DNA from: Asterella californica
Lineage: Eukaryota; Streptophyta; Marchantiopsida; Marchantiales; Aytoniaceae
NCBI GenBank assembly: GCA_036924285.1
Contig: JAYKYS010000008.1
Span: 21,127,001 to 21,191,000, forward strand
Direction: 5' to 3'
DNA: 64,000 nucleotides
The stretch's first letter is position 1; each line of letters starts with the position of its first letter. The notes under the pieces are model-generated. The model saw only the letters and a list, made by a program, of their open reading frames with translations, had not been told where the DNA came from and made no database searches. Of the stretch, positions 18,679 to 29,125 are shown piece after piece. The translations under genes were made by a program, and so were the position numbers.

Positions 18679-21414
18679 ATGGGAAAGCTACCCGTGTTTC
18701 ATGGGAAGGACAATGAAGATGTAGAACCGTTTGTTCGAGACTTCAAAAGGGGTTGCATCGGAAACAACGTGAGAAGGAAGGAAGAATGGGTGTTGTTACT
18801 GCCAGAGTTTTTAGAAGATTTTGCTCTTACGTGGTATGAAGATCGAGTGAAGAGCCAGACACCTGGTGCAGTTGAGGACACATGGGAGACGTTGAGTAAT
18901 GCACTCATCGAAGAATTTCTTCCAGAAGAGAGTTATGAGAAGCTCATGGTGGAGCTTACTCATTTGAAGCAACGTGACGACGAGAAAGTTCGGCAATATG
19001 CCGAAAGGGTGGATAAGTTGGAGCAACGGTTTCGGACGGTCCTACGGAAGAGTGGAGACAATGTGGAACTAACGATGGCGGGGATTGGAGCAGTGCTGAC
19101 CAAGAACTTGGTGGGAGGGTTGAGACCTTCAATTCGAACCCAAGTGAGGTACGAGAAGCCAGCAACCAAAGCGGAGGCGACAAATATGGAAGAGAGTTTG
19201 GATGAAGGAGATATCATCCAACCTCATCATGCTGCTCTGGTGTCAACTCCGACTCCTGGTGTAGCCACAACGATCGCACCTGCACCATCACAATTGGTGA
19301 TTGCTTCAACGTCAGCTCCTACTCCAACGGTGGTGCCAAGACCGTTTGTCCCAACAACGATGTCTACTGCCACCTCTGATTTTCATGCCGAGCTGAAGAG
19401 CATCACTGACACTCTTGCGGATCTCAAGATAAACGTGGTACAGTTACGAGAATGGAGGAACAAAGGTGGAGGAGGAGGTCAAAGAGGTTACGACAACAAT
19501 CCCAACCGAGGAAATCAAGGTAACTTTGGAGGCAACCAAGGTAACTTTGGAGGAATCACTTGTTGGACGTGTGGAGGTTCTCATTTTCAGCGAAATTGTC
19601 CTAACAACGGAGCAAGAAGTGCCGAAGCTGTCAGAATGAATGTGGGTGGAGGAAATCCATCACAAGGACGAGACAAGGGGGTGGCTACTATCGATGTCGT
19701 GCGAGATCCCATCTACGAGAAAGGAGAGAGTTCAAACTCTTCTCATGCACCGGTGGAGCTTTTAGCTCAAGAAAGGAAAAGAACTCGATTTTCTGATGAA
19801 CCGGTTTTCATGGAGGAATCAGCTAGTAGAAGCACTCGTTCGAGTAATGTTTCGAGTACACCAAGGGAGCCAAGAAGGAAGCTAGGGATGGCGGATTTCA
19901 CCATTTCATCTTCCCAAGCGGGATATGATGTGGTTGAAGATGTGGGTGCTCAGAAAGCCAACATCACTGTTGGACAACTGATCGCACTTAATCCCAGCTT
20001 ACGAAGGGAACTCAGAGGAGGACTGAGTTCTAAGAGAAGCAAGAAGAAGAAACCCAAGAGCAAGACGTCAAAGTCTGTGGGAGTTGGTGTGGTGGATGTG
20101 CATGCTTCAGAGGTATGCACTAGGGCTTCAAAGATTGAAGTCCGGTTGAATGGTCACTACGTCTCTGACGTATTGGTGGATGGAGGGTCGGCTGTAAACG
20201 CCATATCGGAGAGATTGATGAAGAAGTTGGGGATGGAACCAACTCGCCCGGCTAGCATTGTCGTGGGGATGGCTAACAAGCAACGGGTAAGACCTCTTGG
20301 CGTGTTAGAGAAGGTGGTCGTGTCTGTGATGGGAGTTCAAACATTGATGTCCTTTCAAGTGTTAAAGGACTCTAGTTATGATTTGCTCCTAGGTAGGCCT
20401 TGGTTGAGAGCTGTGCGCACCACGGATAGGTGGCACAAGGGATACTTACGGATTGGGCCTAGAGATCATAGAGTGATAGTTCCTCTCTCGGGTGTTGGAG
20501 TTGTGACTTCTGACTCTGATAGACCCACTAGTGACTACTGGGAATCTGATACGGAGGACGATCAGAGTGTCTCAGAAGTAGATACCGGCGATTCTTACGA
20601 TCAAGAATCCTCGTCTGAGGACGAAGGATTTGGTCGAGATGAATCATTACATCAGCTTAGTGCTATTGACTTGTTGCCTCGACCAGCAGTGGAGAAAGAT
20701 CCTGACAAAGAAGAGTTGAGTGAGGCAGAGATTGTGAGAAGACTCTCTACCTTGAAGTTTGGTATCAATGTCACTCAAGAGGAGAAAAGTAGATTCCTAG
20801 ATATATTTCGAAAATATATCCATGTGTTTGCTTTCAGCTACAAGGATTTGAAGGAGGTGACTCTCGAGACTCATCGAATCGAATTGGAGGAGCACGCAAG
20901 ACCAGTTCGACAGAAGCAGAGAAGGGTCAATCCCACAACGGCAATGATGGTCAAGGAGGAGATAGACAAGTTGAAGGAGGCGAGTTTCATCTATGAGGTG
21001 GAGAACTCAGAATGGGTTTCACCCATTGTGATTGTCAAGAAGAAGAATGGTAAGCTGCGAGTGTGCATAGACTATAAGAAGCTGAATGCAGTTACCAAGA
21101 AGGACTATTATCCTCTACCATTTATAGATGAGATTTTGGAGGAAGTTGCCGGTCATGAGTGGTACAGCTTTGGTGATGGTTATAGTGGATACAACCAGAT
21201 CAAGATAGCACAGGAGTACCAGCAGTTGACTACTTTCACTACTCCTTGGGGAACATTTGCATTTCGAGTGATGCCATTCGGACTGTGTAATGCTCCGGCC
21301 ACGTTTCAGAGGTTCATGAACAAGGTGTTCGAACCATTCATAGGAAAGTTTGTTCGTGATTTCATGATGATTTCTGTGTGTACGGAAGAAAGGAGGACCA
21401 CTTTGATCATGTGA
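18679..21414 (+). CDS. Element C gag-protease-RT (frame broken at the RT active site)
   Basis: A single frame covers gag, protease and most of RT. The gag core is at residues about 15-190 (VEPFVRDFKRGC... EEWVLLLPEFLEDFALTWYEDR... RQYAERVDKLEQRF). A CCHC-like knuckle C-WT-C-GGS-H-FQRN-C follows Gly/Asn repeats near residue 294. Protease: VLVDGGSAVNAIS near residue 498, DGG in place of DT/SG, then LLLGRPWLRAV. RT: EEIDKLKEASFIYEVENSEWVSP, KLRVCIDYKKLNAVT, FGDGYSGYNQIKI, FRVMPFGLCNAPATFQRFM, ending VRDF. At about 21366 one base is missing relative to the expected motif, so the catalytic two-Asp text falls in the next frame and this frame soon ends. Confidence 0.88.
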   Translation: MGKLPVFHGKDNEDVEPFVRDFKRGCIGNNVRRKEEWVLLLPEFLEDFALTWYEDRVKSQTPGAVEDTWETLSNALIEEFLPEESYEKLMVELTHLKQRDDEKVRQYAERVDKLEQRFRTVLRKSGDNVELTMAGIGAVLTKNLVGGLRPSIRTQVRYEKPATKAEATNMEESLDEGDIIQPHHAALVSTPTPGVATTIAPAPSQLVIASTSAPTPTVVPRPFVPTTMSTATSDFHAELKSITDTLADLKINVVQLREWRNKGGGGGQRGYDNNPNRGNQGNFGGNQGNFGGITCWTCGGSHFQRNCPNNGARSAEAVRMNVGGGNPSQGRDKGVATIDVVRDPIYEKGESSNSSHAPVELLAQERKRTRFSDEPVFMEESASRSTRSSNVSSTPREPRRKLGMADFTISSSQAGYDVVEDVGAQKANITVGQLIALNPSLRRELRGGLSSKRSKKKKPKSKTSKSVGVGVVDVHASEVCTRASKIEVRLNGHYVSDVLVDGGSAVNAISERLMKKLGMEPTRPASIVVGMANKQRVRPLGVLEKVVVSVMGVQTLMSFQVLKDSSYDLLLGRPWLRAVRTTDRWHKGYLRIGPRDHRVIVPLSGVGVVTSDSDRPTSDYWESDTEDDQSVSEVDTGDSYDQESSSEDEGFGRDESLHQLSAIDLLPRPAVEKDPDKEELSEAEIVRRLSTLKFGINVTQEEKSRFLDIFRKYIHVFAFSYKDLKEVTLETHRIELEEHARPVRQKQRRVNPTTAMMVKEEIDKLKEASFIYEVENSEWVSPIVIVKKKNGKLRVCIDYKKLNAVTKKDYYPLPFIDEILEEVAGHEWYSFGDGYSGYNQIKIAQEYQQLTTFTTPWGTFAFRVMPFGLCNAPATFQRFMNKVFEPFIGKFVRDFMMISVCTEERRTTLIM

Positions 21415-23552
21415 TCAAAGTTCTGCAGCGGTTGGAGCAAGCTAACGCTTCTCTGAATCCAGAGAAGTGCATCTTTGGCTGCGAAGAAGGTCTGCTGTTA
21501 GGGCACATCATTTCCAAGAATGGGATTGCGGTAGATCCTGAAAAGGTGAAGAAGATTGTGGATCTTCCATTTCCGATCAACTTGACAAAGTTGAGGCAGT
21601 TTCTTGGCATGGTTGGATATTATCGTAGGTTTGTCTTTTCCTTCTCAAACAAAGCAATAGCTTTGACTATGTACATGAAGAAGGGAGTTGATTTTGACTT
21701 GATAGTGCATGATCAGAAGGCAAAGGAAGCATTTGAGGAGCTGAAAAAGGCATTGGTGACAGCTCCTATACTTGCTAAACCTGAGTGGAGTAAAGCATTT
21801 ATTCTGTATACGGATGCCTCCAATGTAGCAATCGGATGTACATTAAGTCAGCTAGATGGAGATGGGCATGATCATCCTATAGCTTATGCTAGTAGGCAGA
21901 TGGTTCCAGCGGAGAAGAATTACTCCGTGACTGAACGAGAAGGATTAGCGGTGATCTTTGGATTGAAGAAATTCCGACATTACTTGCTAGGAGGGAAATT
22001 TTCCATAGTCACAGATCACAAGGCTTTAAAGTATATCTTTAATAAGCCTAATGCCGAAGGTCGTATTGCTCGTTGGAAGATCCTTCTAACAGAATACGAT
22101 TATGTGATCGAAGATAGACCAGGGAAAAAGCATGCGAATGCTGATCTTTTGTCGAGGGCTTATGATGATGAGGGAGAAGAACCATTTGACGATTCGTTTC
22201 CAGACGAGCATCTGATGACCATCACAAGCATTGAGGAGATACCGGACGAGTATAAGGAAATCTGGAGTTTCCTTGCAGATGGCTCTTTTCCGGAAGGTAT
22301 GCATACCCGAGAACGTAACGCGTTGATCAAGAGATGCAAACCTTACACCATGGTGGAGGGAATTCTATTTCATCAAGGAGCAGATGGCTTACTAAGGAGA
22401 GCAGTTGGTCAGAAGGAGGCGTTCAAGCTGATGCACGAGTTTCACGATGGCACTGTTTGCGGAGGTCACTTTGCTGGTAAGATAACAGCTTTCAAGATTT
22501 TGGATGCGGGTTATCACTGGAGAGGGATTTTCAAGGAGTGTTTAGACTATTGCAAAACTTGCGATGTATGTCAAGCATTTGCTCTGAAGTCTACTAGAAC
22601 ACCTCCGTTAAGATCAATTCCAATATTAGGACCATTTGAGAAGTGGGGTATTGACTTTGTAGGTCCTCTCAATAAGACACCTCGAGGAAATAGATACATT
22701 GTAGTCGCCACTGACTATTGTACCAAGTGGGTAGAGGCTAGACCTTTGAGAGAGACCAATGAAACAGAAGTCGGTAGATTCTTATGGGAGAGGATCATCA
22801 CCAGATTTGGATGTCCGTTAGAGTTGGTCTCGGATAGAGGAGGAGAGTTTGTAGGGAGCATGACTACTGCTATGCTACAACACTTTTCTATCAAGGCACG
22901 AGTAACGACCTCATACAAGCCAAATGCTAATGGTCTTGCGGAGAAGACCAATCTTACACTTTGTATGATGCTCGCCAAAGATGCTGGTGTTGAGACTGCG
23001 AAACATACTTGGGATAAGAGGCTACATGCCATCTTATGGGAGTACCGAACGACAACAAAGACTTCTACTGGGTACTCTCCATTTCGACTGGTTTATGGAG
23101 TGGAGTCCAAGTTGCCCATCCAATTCGAATTGGATACTTTTCAAACTATTCAACGAAAGTTGAAGAGGTCGAGAGGAGAAGACGTGGTCAGATCAAGAAG
23201 GGAGCAACTCATGGAGTTGGAAGAGACCCGAGCGATAGCGATGATCCGGATGGAACGAGCTCAAGCGTATCAAAAGAAGAGTTACGACAAAAGGTTGGGC
23301 AAGAGGGAGGTAAAACCTTTTCAAGTCGGAGATTGGGTTATGTTGTATGATGCTATCAGATTCAAGAGGGCTAGGAAGAAGTTTCTTCCGAGATATTTTG
23401 GTCCTTTTGTTGTAGATAAGGTGTGGAGCAACTTCACATATGACCTTCAGGAGCTGGGAGGAAGGAGATTCGATCGGGTAAATCATGACAAGTTGAAGTT
23501 GTTTCATCAACGAAAGTTCTCTCTTCACTCCGAGGACGGAGCGAAAATTTAG
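21378..23552 (+). CDS. Element C pol remainder: RT thumb, RNase H, integrase
   Basis: This is the continuation of pol one frame back. RT thumb: ANASLNPEKCIFGCEEGLLLGHIISKNGIAVDPEKV, LRQFLGMVGYYRRFV. RNase H acids: D in FILYTDASNVAIG, E in TEREGLAVIFGLK, D in SIVTDHKALKYIF. The integrase zinc-binding region is HEFHDGTVCGGHF ... CKTCDVCQ. The catalytic triad is D in WGIDFVGPL, D in VSDRGGEFVG and E in NGLAEKTNLTL. The C-terminal domain has FQVGDWVMLYD and FGPFVVDKVWSNFTYDL. No chromodomain is visible. It ends 13 bp before the 3' LTR. The Met at 21378 is unlikely to be a natural start; the frame exists because of the break. Confidence 0.88.
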   Translation: MYGRKEDHFDHVIKVLQRLEQANASLNPEKCIFGCEEGLLLGHIISKNGIAVDPEKVKKIVDLPFPINLTKLRQFLGMVGYYRRFVFSFSNKAIALTMYMKKGVDFDLIVHDQKAKEAFEELKKALVTAPILAKPEWSKAFILYTDASNVAIGCTLSQLDGDGHDHPIAYASRQMVPAEKNYSVTEREGLAVIFGLKKFRHYLLGGKFSIVTDHKALKYIFNKPNAEGRIARWKILLTEYDYVIEDRPGKKHANADLLSRAYDDEGEEPFDDSFPDEHLMTITSIEEIPDEYKEIWSFLADGSFPEGMHTRERNALIKRCKPYTMVEGILFHQGADGLLRRAVGQKEAFKLMHEFHDGTVCGGHFAGKITAFKILDAGYHWRGIFKECLDYCKTCDVCQAFALKSTRTPPLRSIPILGPFEKWGIDFVGPLNKTPRGNRYIVVATDYCTKWVEARPLRETNETEVGRFLWERIITRFGCPLELVSDRGGEFVGSMTTAMLQHFSIKARVTTSYKPNANGLAEKTNLTLCMMLAKDAGVETAKHTWDKRLHAILWEYRTTTKTSTGYSPFRLVYGVESKLPIQFELDTFQTIQRKLKRSRGEDVVRSRREQLMELEETRAIAMIRMERAQAYQKKSYDKRLGKREVKPFQVGDWVMLYDAIRFKRARKKFLPRYFGPFVVDKVWSNFTYDLQELGGRRFDRVNHDKLKLFHQRKFSLHSEDGAKI

Positions 23553-23565
23553 TCCGGGGGTAAAA
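23552..23565 (+). promoter_or_regulatory. Polypurine tract of element C
   Basis: GTCCGGGGGTAAAA directly precedes the 3' LTR (TGTAACG). It is the expected plus-strand primer, though interrupted by pyrimidines. Confidence 0.55.
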
Positions 23566-24480
23566 TGTAACGACCTATGTTACACATAGGAAGTTTGTCA
23601 ATTAGTAAGGTGTTTAGTTATAACTAAGGGTTGAGAATGTTTATTTGCTGCCAAAGTACTTTTAGGAGGTATCAAGTTAGTCATGACTAGCTAAAAGTTA
23701 GTTATGGTTAAACTTAGCTGTACTTTTGGCAGAATTCAGATATTTGCTAAAGAGTGAGCACTACTATCTTGTCATCTTGTCTAAAAGGTAGAAAGGAGGT
23801 GGAAAGTATCTCTTATCTCCTTTTTGACTTGATATTAGTGGTTGGATTAAAGTTGTGGACTTTGTGGGCATTAAAAACAAGAAGAGATTCCACATGTTTC
23901 CTTTTTAGTGGGTCCTAGTGTAGAGGGGGGGTGGAAATTTGAGATTCCTTGAGAATATTCCAGAATCCTTCTAGAAGTTGTTGACTTTGAAGGAATAAGC
24001 CCATGTGAAAAGGTAAAAAGCCCATGTGATCAATGCTTTTACCTTAAGTAATATCTTAGTAAAACCCGGTAAAAGTAGTTACGGCTGAGTTACCGAGGGT
24101 ACCAAAGTAAAAACCTAGAATGTATAAATAGAGGAGTAGAGAAGAGCTCCTCATCCTTGTTTTCACATTGTCGTAATGACAACTTGAGTAATATAGAGAG
24201 TGTGGGACATTTTTAGCATGTGAGAACTTGAGAGACGTCGTTAGAATGGAGGATTTTAGTGGATGAGATTATGGAGATTTTAGTTGATAAGTTTGTGGGT
24301 GTATGAATGAGAGTGAACTTAGCATTTTTCCCTTCAAGATTCATGGTGTGCTTCCATCAAAGCCATCAGAGGTGACCCCTGAGTGAGAGACAGGCCCGAC
24401 AGTTGCAGATTCGTGGATGACGATCGTGGAGGTTAAGAGATCGGGGGGTAGTTGATCGTTAGGACCGCGGAGGGTTTACA
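23566..24480 (+). repeat. 3' LTR of element C (915 bp)
   Basis: Same length as, and by eye identical to, 15730-16644. It is followed by the target repeat GGGC (24481-24484) and then by the resumed pol frame of element B. Confidence 0.96.
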
Positions 24481-24484
24481 GGGC

Positions 24485-25947
24485 AGAGATTTCAGTGGCA
24501 AGAGGAGCAAAGCGAGTCTATGAAGAAGTTGAAGGATCTGTTGTCTTCACCACCAACTCTACGGAAGGTAACATATGAGTTGGGCAGACCTGTTATCCTT
24601 ACTGTTGATACTAGTCCTATTGACATTGGGTGGGCTATAGGACAAGATGATAAGGATGGAAATAGATATGTGGTGCGTTTTGGTGCTAAGGTCTTAAGTT
24701 CACGGCAGAGAGACTACCCTCAGGTCAAGAGAGAGCTATGGGGAGTAGTTACTGCGATGAAGAGTGATAAGGAATACTTGATAGGAGCACCTGTGGTTGT
24801 GGAGACAGATTGCTTACCTCTCTTGGGAATGATCACTAGCTGTACAACTCCAGATATTGCTATGTTGAGGTGGATAGCATATATCAAGTCCTTGAACCCA
24901 GAGTTTAGACATATTGCAGGAAAAGACAATCCTGTGGCAGATATGTTATCAAGGGCTAGATATTACGATGAGAAAGAAATGATAGATGATCAGGAGGATG
25001 TGGGAACAGAGTTCTATTCTAGTGCTCTTGCTAGAAGAGATAGAAGCTGTTTTGCAGCCTCGTTGGAGTTTTTTGAGGAAACTATGTATGATGGCGAGTG
25101 GTTGGATCTTGGACGCTATTTGAGTTCACTGGAAAGGCAAGAAGGCTGGTCTGATGTAGATTTCAAGAGGATCCGTAGAATAGCTTATGGTTACTTTTTA
25201 CATGGAGGACATCTATGGAAGCGTCCTAAGCTACAAGGAGGTATACCGCAACGGGTGGTATGTGACTTGGAATTGCAGCAGCAGCTGATCAAGGAGTTTC
25301 ATGAGAGTCTATGGGCCGGTCATAGAGGAGTTTGGGCTACATTTGCCAAGATGAAGGAGAAGTATTGGTGGAAGGGTATGTATAAGGATGTAGTACAGTT
25401 TGTTTCATCCTGTATACCTTGCCAGATGTATTCCAATGTACGTCATCGTGATGGATTGCATCCTACTTATCCTTTAGCCATTCATTACAAATGGGTAGTG
25501 GATCTGGTAACTATGCCATTTGGGCTTGGACAAATGAGGTATCTAGTCTTGGCTAGAGAAGATCTCTCTAACCAAGTTGAAGGCCGTGCCTTGAGGACGA
25601 AGACCACTGCTAGTGTCTGCCGCTTTCTACTTGAAGATGTTATTTGTAGATATGGGTGTGTGGGAAAGATCACTGCAGATAGGGGTGAGCTGGATTCACA
25701 AGAAGCAGTTGAGTTCTTCAAGCGATTGGGAATCAAGTTGGCGTTAACCACTGCTTACAATCCTGAAGGGAATGGCAAGAGCGAACGAGGTCATCCGCCA
25801 ATCATCAAAGCTTTGGTAAAAGCTTGCAAGGGTAAGATCCGTGAATGGCCTAGACTGCTATCATTTGCTTTGTGGGCAGATCGTACAACTCATAGTACCG
25901 TTACAGGTTACATGCCAGCAGAGTTGATACTAGGGCAAAACCTGTGA
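24485..25947 (+). CDS. Element B pol, second part: RT connection, RNase H, integrase
   Basis: Continues the frame broken by C (QRFQWQEEQSESMKKLKDLLSSPPTLR). RNase H: D in VILTVDTSPIDIGW, E in VKRELWGVV, D in VVETDCLPLL, then HIAGKDNPVADMLSRARY. Integrase: FHESLWAGHRGVWATFAKMKEKYWWKG with CIPC for zinc binding, then the triad D in WVVDLVTMP, D in ITADRGELDS and E in EGNGKSERGHPPI. LVLAREDLSNQVEGRAL and LWADRTTHSTVTGYMPAELI are strong lineage markers. It ends at a one-base loss in the A-run near 25938 (LGQ-NL-stop), where element A reads LGQKPIMP. Confidence 0.88.
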
Positions 25948-26447
25948 TGCCGATTGAGGAGGTTGTGCCTACTTGGAATGTTTTGCCATGGGAAGATGGT
26001 AGAAGTACGGAGGATCTTCTTGCATTAAGGATCCAGCAGTTAGAACGAAGACATGAGGATGTTGCCAAAGCTGTGGAAAGGGTGAAGACTGCTAGAGAGA
26101 GAAACAAAGGCAGATTTGATAGAACGCATAGATTACGACCCAAACCAGTTAAAGAAGGTGATTGGGTGTTAGTCTATGATAGTAGTCTTGATAATCAGCA
26201 TAGCACCATCAGAAAGTTTTCCAAGAGATGGTTCGGACCTTATGTGGTGTTAGAAGTTCATGATAATGTCACATACTCCTTGAGAGAGTTAGATGGTGCA
26301 GTGCTCAAGATACCAGTCGCAGGAAAGAGAATCAAGCTCTTTAGAAGGAGAGGGGAGGATCGGAACGTTGCAGAGTTTACAAAGGATGAAGCTGAAGACT
26401 CAATGCAGGTTGAAGATGAGTTTGAAGCCGAAGCTGAAGAGTCTTGA
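25944..26447 (+). pseudogene. Element B integrase C terminus (after the frameshift)
   Basis: Carries on integrase in the next frame: MPIEEVVPTWNVLPWEDG, a helix with paired Arg (LRIQQLERRHEDVAKAVERVKTARERNKGRF), RLRPKPVKEGDWVLVYDSSLDNQHSTIRKFSKRWFGPYVVLEVHDNVTYSLRELDG (the SH3-like DNA-binding fold), KIPVAGKRIKLFRRRG and an acidic tail. A clear chromodomain is absent. The stop at 26445-26447 is followed 8 nt later by the pre-PPT hairpin. Confidence 0.85.
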
Positions 26448-26455
26448 TCTGGATG

Positions 26456-26492
26456 GCACATACCGGAGGATGTGCAGGTTCAGAGAGGTGGA
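26456..26492 (+). promoter_or_regulatory. Element B 3' hairpin and polypurine tract
   Basis: GCACAT-ACCGGAGG-ATGTGC (26456-26475) forms a 6-bp stem with an 8-nt loop in the short untranslated stretch after pol. AGAGAGGTGGA at 26482-26492 is the polypurine tract abutting the 3' LTR. The same hairpin is in element A. The relic at 847-866 keeps the loop with compensatory stem changes. Confidence 0.65.
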
Positions 26493-27773
26493 TGTCGCGC
26501 TACTTGGCGGCTACAGTTATATTTCTACTCCGACGCTTGAGTTTAGTAGTTCTAGAAGTTAGCTCTTATTACTTCTAGTCGTTTATGTATATGTTTGACA
26601 CCTTTGCATACGGTGTTAACACTATTTTGAGTCTTAGTAGGTTGATTACCATGTTGATAGGGCTTAAGCTCATGGGTTGTATTTGCGTGTCGCCCATGCA
26701 CGCTTTCTAGCTGATTTAAGTTATTTTTCGGGGTTGCGTGTCGTTTTAAGTAATTTAAGTTTTATGCTGGCACTCTAGGGGGCTTGACGTGGTAGCCTAT
26801 GAGTAAAACTGAGTTGCCACGTGGTTTAGGGTACTAAAGAACAACCAAGTGGAGCTATGAACTCCCATTGGTCCGTTTTTGTCTTTTGTTAAACTCTAAA
26901 TTTAGAAACAGAGCTCTAGAGTGGAGTTCGAGCATTTGGTGAGGGATCTTCGAAATCTGAGAGCACAGGGAGAGAGGGCTCGTCATGCCAAGCACTTCCA
27001 GTGAAAATTTTGATCGATTTGAGTCAATAAAGACGGAGTTATGAGCAATTGAAGTTCGAATTGTGCTAGAATTGAATCACTTTTGTTGGATTTAGGGTTT
27101 TCAGTGTCACTCGCAGCAGATTTGAGGAAATTGCTTCAAAACTTCGAGGTTGTGTTCTCTTCCAGCAGGGCTACGATTTCACAAAAATTTTCATATCGAT
27201 TGAGCAATTGAGTAATTCAGGGCGGCCTTTGAAGCTGAGGGGGTCTGAAAAGCTCTTAATCTAGAGCAGCGACTTCAGAGGAGGAGATCTGCAGTTCTGT
27301 GTACATTCAGGAGTCTCAACTTCACAGGGATGTTCAGCACCCTGTAGACTGCAAATCCTGTAAGAAACTTCGAAATTGATCGAGCCAAACTCCTGTTATA
27401 GGTTGAAATAGCCAGCTAGGTACCAGAAATTGCCGTAGTTTTCTTGCTCAAAACTTTTCTGTTCATATCTCCGTGTCAGAATTTGATCTCAGGCTGAAAT
27501 TTCGTCTGTGAGTTCAGTAGTACCTCATTTGCATGCAGGGGAAGTTTAGAGGTCTAAACCTTCATAGTTTTCCTCTCCGTGAGTGTCAAAGTTCACCGCC
27601 GAATCCTATTACTGCCAGCTAGACCTGAATTTCGCCTTCTGGGTATATTACTAGATCTTACACATCTGTGTGAGTGTTTATAGCCCTATTGTGACCTGAA
27701 AGCCAACCTCTTGAGTGAACAACCACAGCCAGAAGCCCGGCGTTTTCCTAGGTAGACGGATTACACTCCAACA
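26493..27773 (+). repeat. 3' LTR of element B (1281 bp)
   Basis: Pairs with 10499-11780. The terminal inverted repeat is slightly decayed (ends CCAACA). It is followed by ACGG and then by the in-frame continuation of element A pol. Confidence 0.95.
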
Positions 27774-27777
27774 ACGG

Positions 27778-29079
27778 AAGGCGTACAGCTACCTTCTACG
27801 TGAAGGTTATCTGTGGAAACGTCCGAAGAGAAGAGACGGGATGCTTGCTAGAGTGGTGGATGATCAACCGACGAAGCTGAACCTGCTGAAAGAGTTTCAT
27901 GACACCTTGTGGGCTGGACACCGTGGAGTATGGGCTACTTACACGAAGATGAAGGAGCGTTATTGGTGGAAGGGTTTGTATCAAGACGTGGTGGACTTTG
28001 TTGGGTCGTGTCTACACTGCCAGTTCTACTCTAAGGTCCGTTACAGAGATGGACTTGTACCTACCTATCCATCTAGTATTCATTTTCAGTGGGTTCTTGA
28101 TCTTGTGATGATGCCACCGGGGTTATGGGGGATGCGTTACTTGGTGTTGGCTCGAGAGGATCTCTCCAACTATGTGGAGGGACGAGCACTACGGACGAAG
28201 ACTACAGAGAATATCTGCAGGTTCGTGCTTGAAGATATCATCTGTCATTATGGATCGGTTGGGAGATTAAGTGCAAATAGAGGAGAGTTGAGAGGCGCTG
28301 AAGTGAAGGAGTTTTTTGCTCGTTATGGAGTAAAGCTTCGACTTACTACTGCTATGAATCCAGAGGGCATTGGTAAGAGCGAACGAGGACACCCTTCTAT
28401 TGTTCACGCTTTAGTGAAAGCATGTGATGGTAGGCCTAGAGAATGGCCGAGACTACTTCCGTTTGCTTTGTGGGCTGATAGGACTACACACTGTACTACG
28501 ACTGACTATATGCCAGTTGAGCTTATGTTGGGTCAGAAACCGATCATGCCTGCTGAAGAGTACTTTCCTACGTGGGCTACGCTACCGTGGGAAGATGGTA
28601 TAGATCGTGCTTCACTCCTAAATTTACGTATAAGGCAGTTGGAGCGAAGGGAGGAGGATCTTGCTGATGCGCAGGAGAGGCTGAAGGTGGCTCGAGTCAG
28701 AAACAAGGAACGTTTTGACAAGACTCACCGACTACGACCGAAGCCAATACGTGTTGGTGACTGGGTTCTGGTATATGATAGCACGTTGGAGAATCAGCAT
28801 TCTACACTCCGTAAGTTCTCTCGAAGATGGTTCGGGCCTTATGTTGTGCTAGATGTGTATGAGAATACCACCTATAGCTTGCGTGAGTTGGATGGTACTC
28901 TTTTGAAGCTATCTGTGGCTGGCAAACATGTGAAATTGTTCAAGAGACGCGGAGGGTCAGTTGAGTTATTCAACTTTCTGGTGTCAGAGCAGAGGACAAC
29001 AAGAGACGAAGATGTCCCTGTGTCTGAAGAGACTGAGGCGGAGGAGAGCGATGATGATGAAGATCAAACAGAAGACTGA
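27778..29079 (+). pseudogene. Element A integrase
   Basis: Continues from 10498 in frame (…EIRR | KAYSYLLREGYLWKRP). Zinc-binding region: FHDTLWAGHRGVWATYTKMKERYWWKG with CLHC. Core: D in WVLDLVMMP. The second Asp is replaced (LSANRGELRG where B has ITADRGELDS; codon AAT), so the enzyme should be inactive. E is in EGIGKSERGHPSI. The C-terminal domain matches B (RVGDWVLVYDSTLENQHSTLRKFSRRWFGPYVVLDV). It ends in a long acidic tail (EETEAEESDDDEDQTED). The upstream frame that runs back to 27715 is LTR sequence of B and not part of the protein. Confidence 0.88.
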
Positions 29080-29087
29080 GGAGATTG

Positions 29088-29125
29088 GCACATACCGGAG
29101 GATGTGCAGGTTTGGAGGGGGTGGA
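29088..29125 (+). promoter_or_regulatory. Element A 3' hairpin and polypurine tract
   Basis: GCACAT-ACCGGAGG-ATGTGC at 29088-29107, eight bases after the pol stop, then GGAGGGGGTGGA (29114-29125) against the 3' LTR. The layout is identical to element B. Confidence 0.65.

Larger units (their letters stand above)
15730..24480 (+). mobile_element. Element C: Athila/Tat-like Ty3 LTR retrotransposon inserted in element B
   Basis: 8751 bp, LTRs of 915 bp each (TGTAA...TTACA), flanked by perfect 4-bp repeats GGGC (15726-15729 and 24481-24484). I saw no difference between the two LTRs, so insertion was recent. Internal order is tRNA-Glu primer site, small frame x1, tandem-repeat leader, 105-aa frame, 163-aa CCHC frame, small frame x2, gag-protease-RT, then RT-RNase H-integrase in another frame, polypurine tract and 3' LTR. 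The protease DGGS, the RT text PFGLCNAPATFQRFM and the lack of a chromodomain favour the plant Athila/Tat side of Ty3. Confidence 0.95.
10499..27773 (+). mobile_element. Element B: Ty3-type LTR retrotransposon inserted in element A
   Basis: LTRs 10499-11780 and 26493-27773, flanked by GCGG (10495-10498) and ACGG (27774-27777), a 4-bp target repeat with one change. Without C it is about 8.5 kb and has the same gene order as A. Its defects are one in-frame TAG in gag (13273-13275), a one-base loss near 25938 that breaks integrase, and the insertion of C in pol. All catalytic residues of RT, RNase H and integrase that I could check are present. By eye about 17 differences separate its LTRs, roughly 1.3%. 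Confidence 0.95.
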
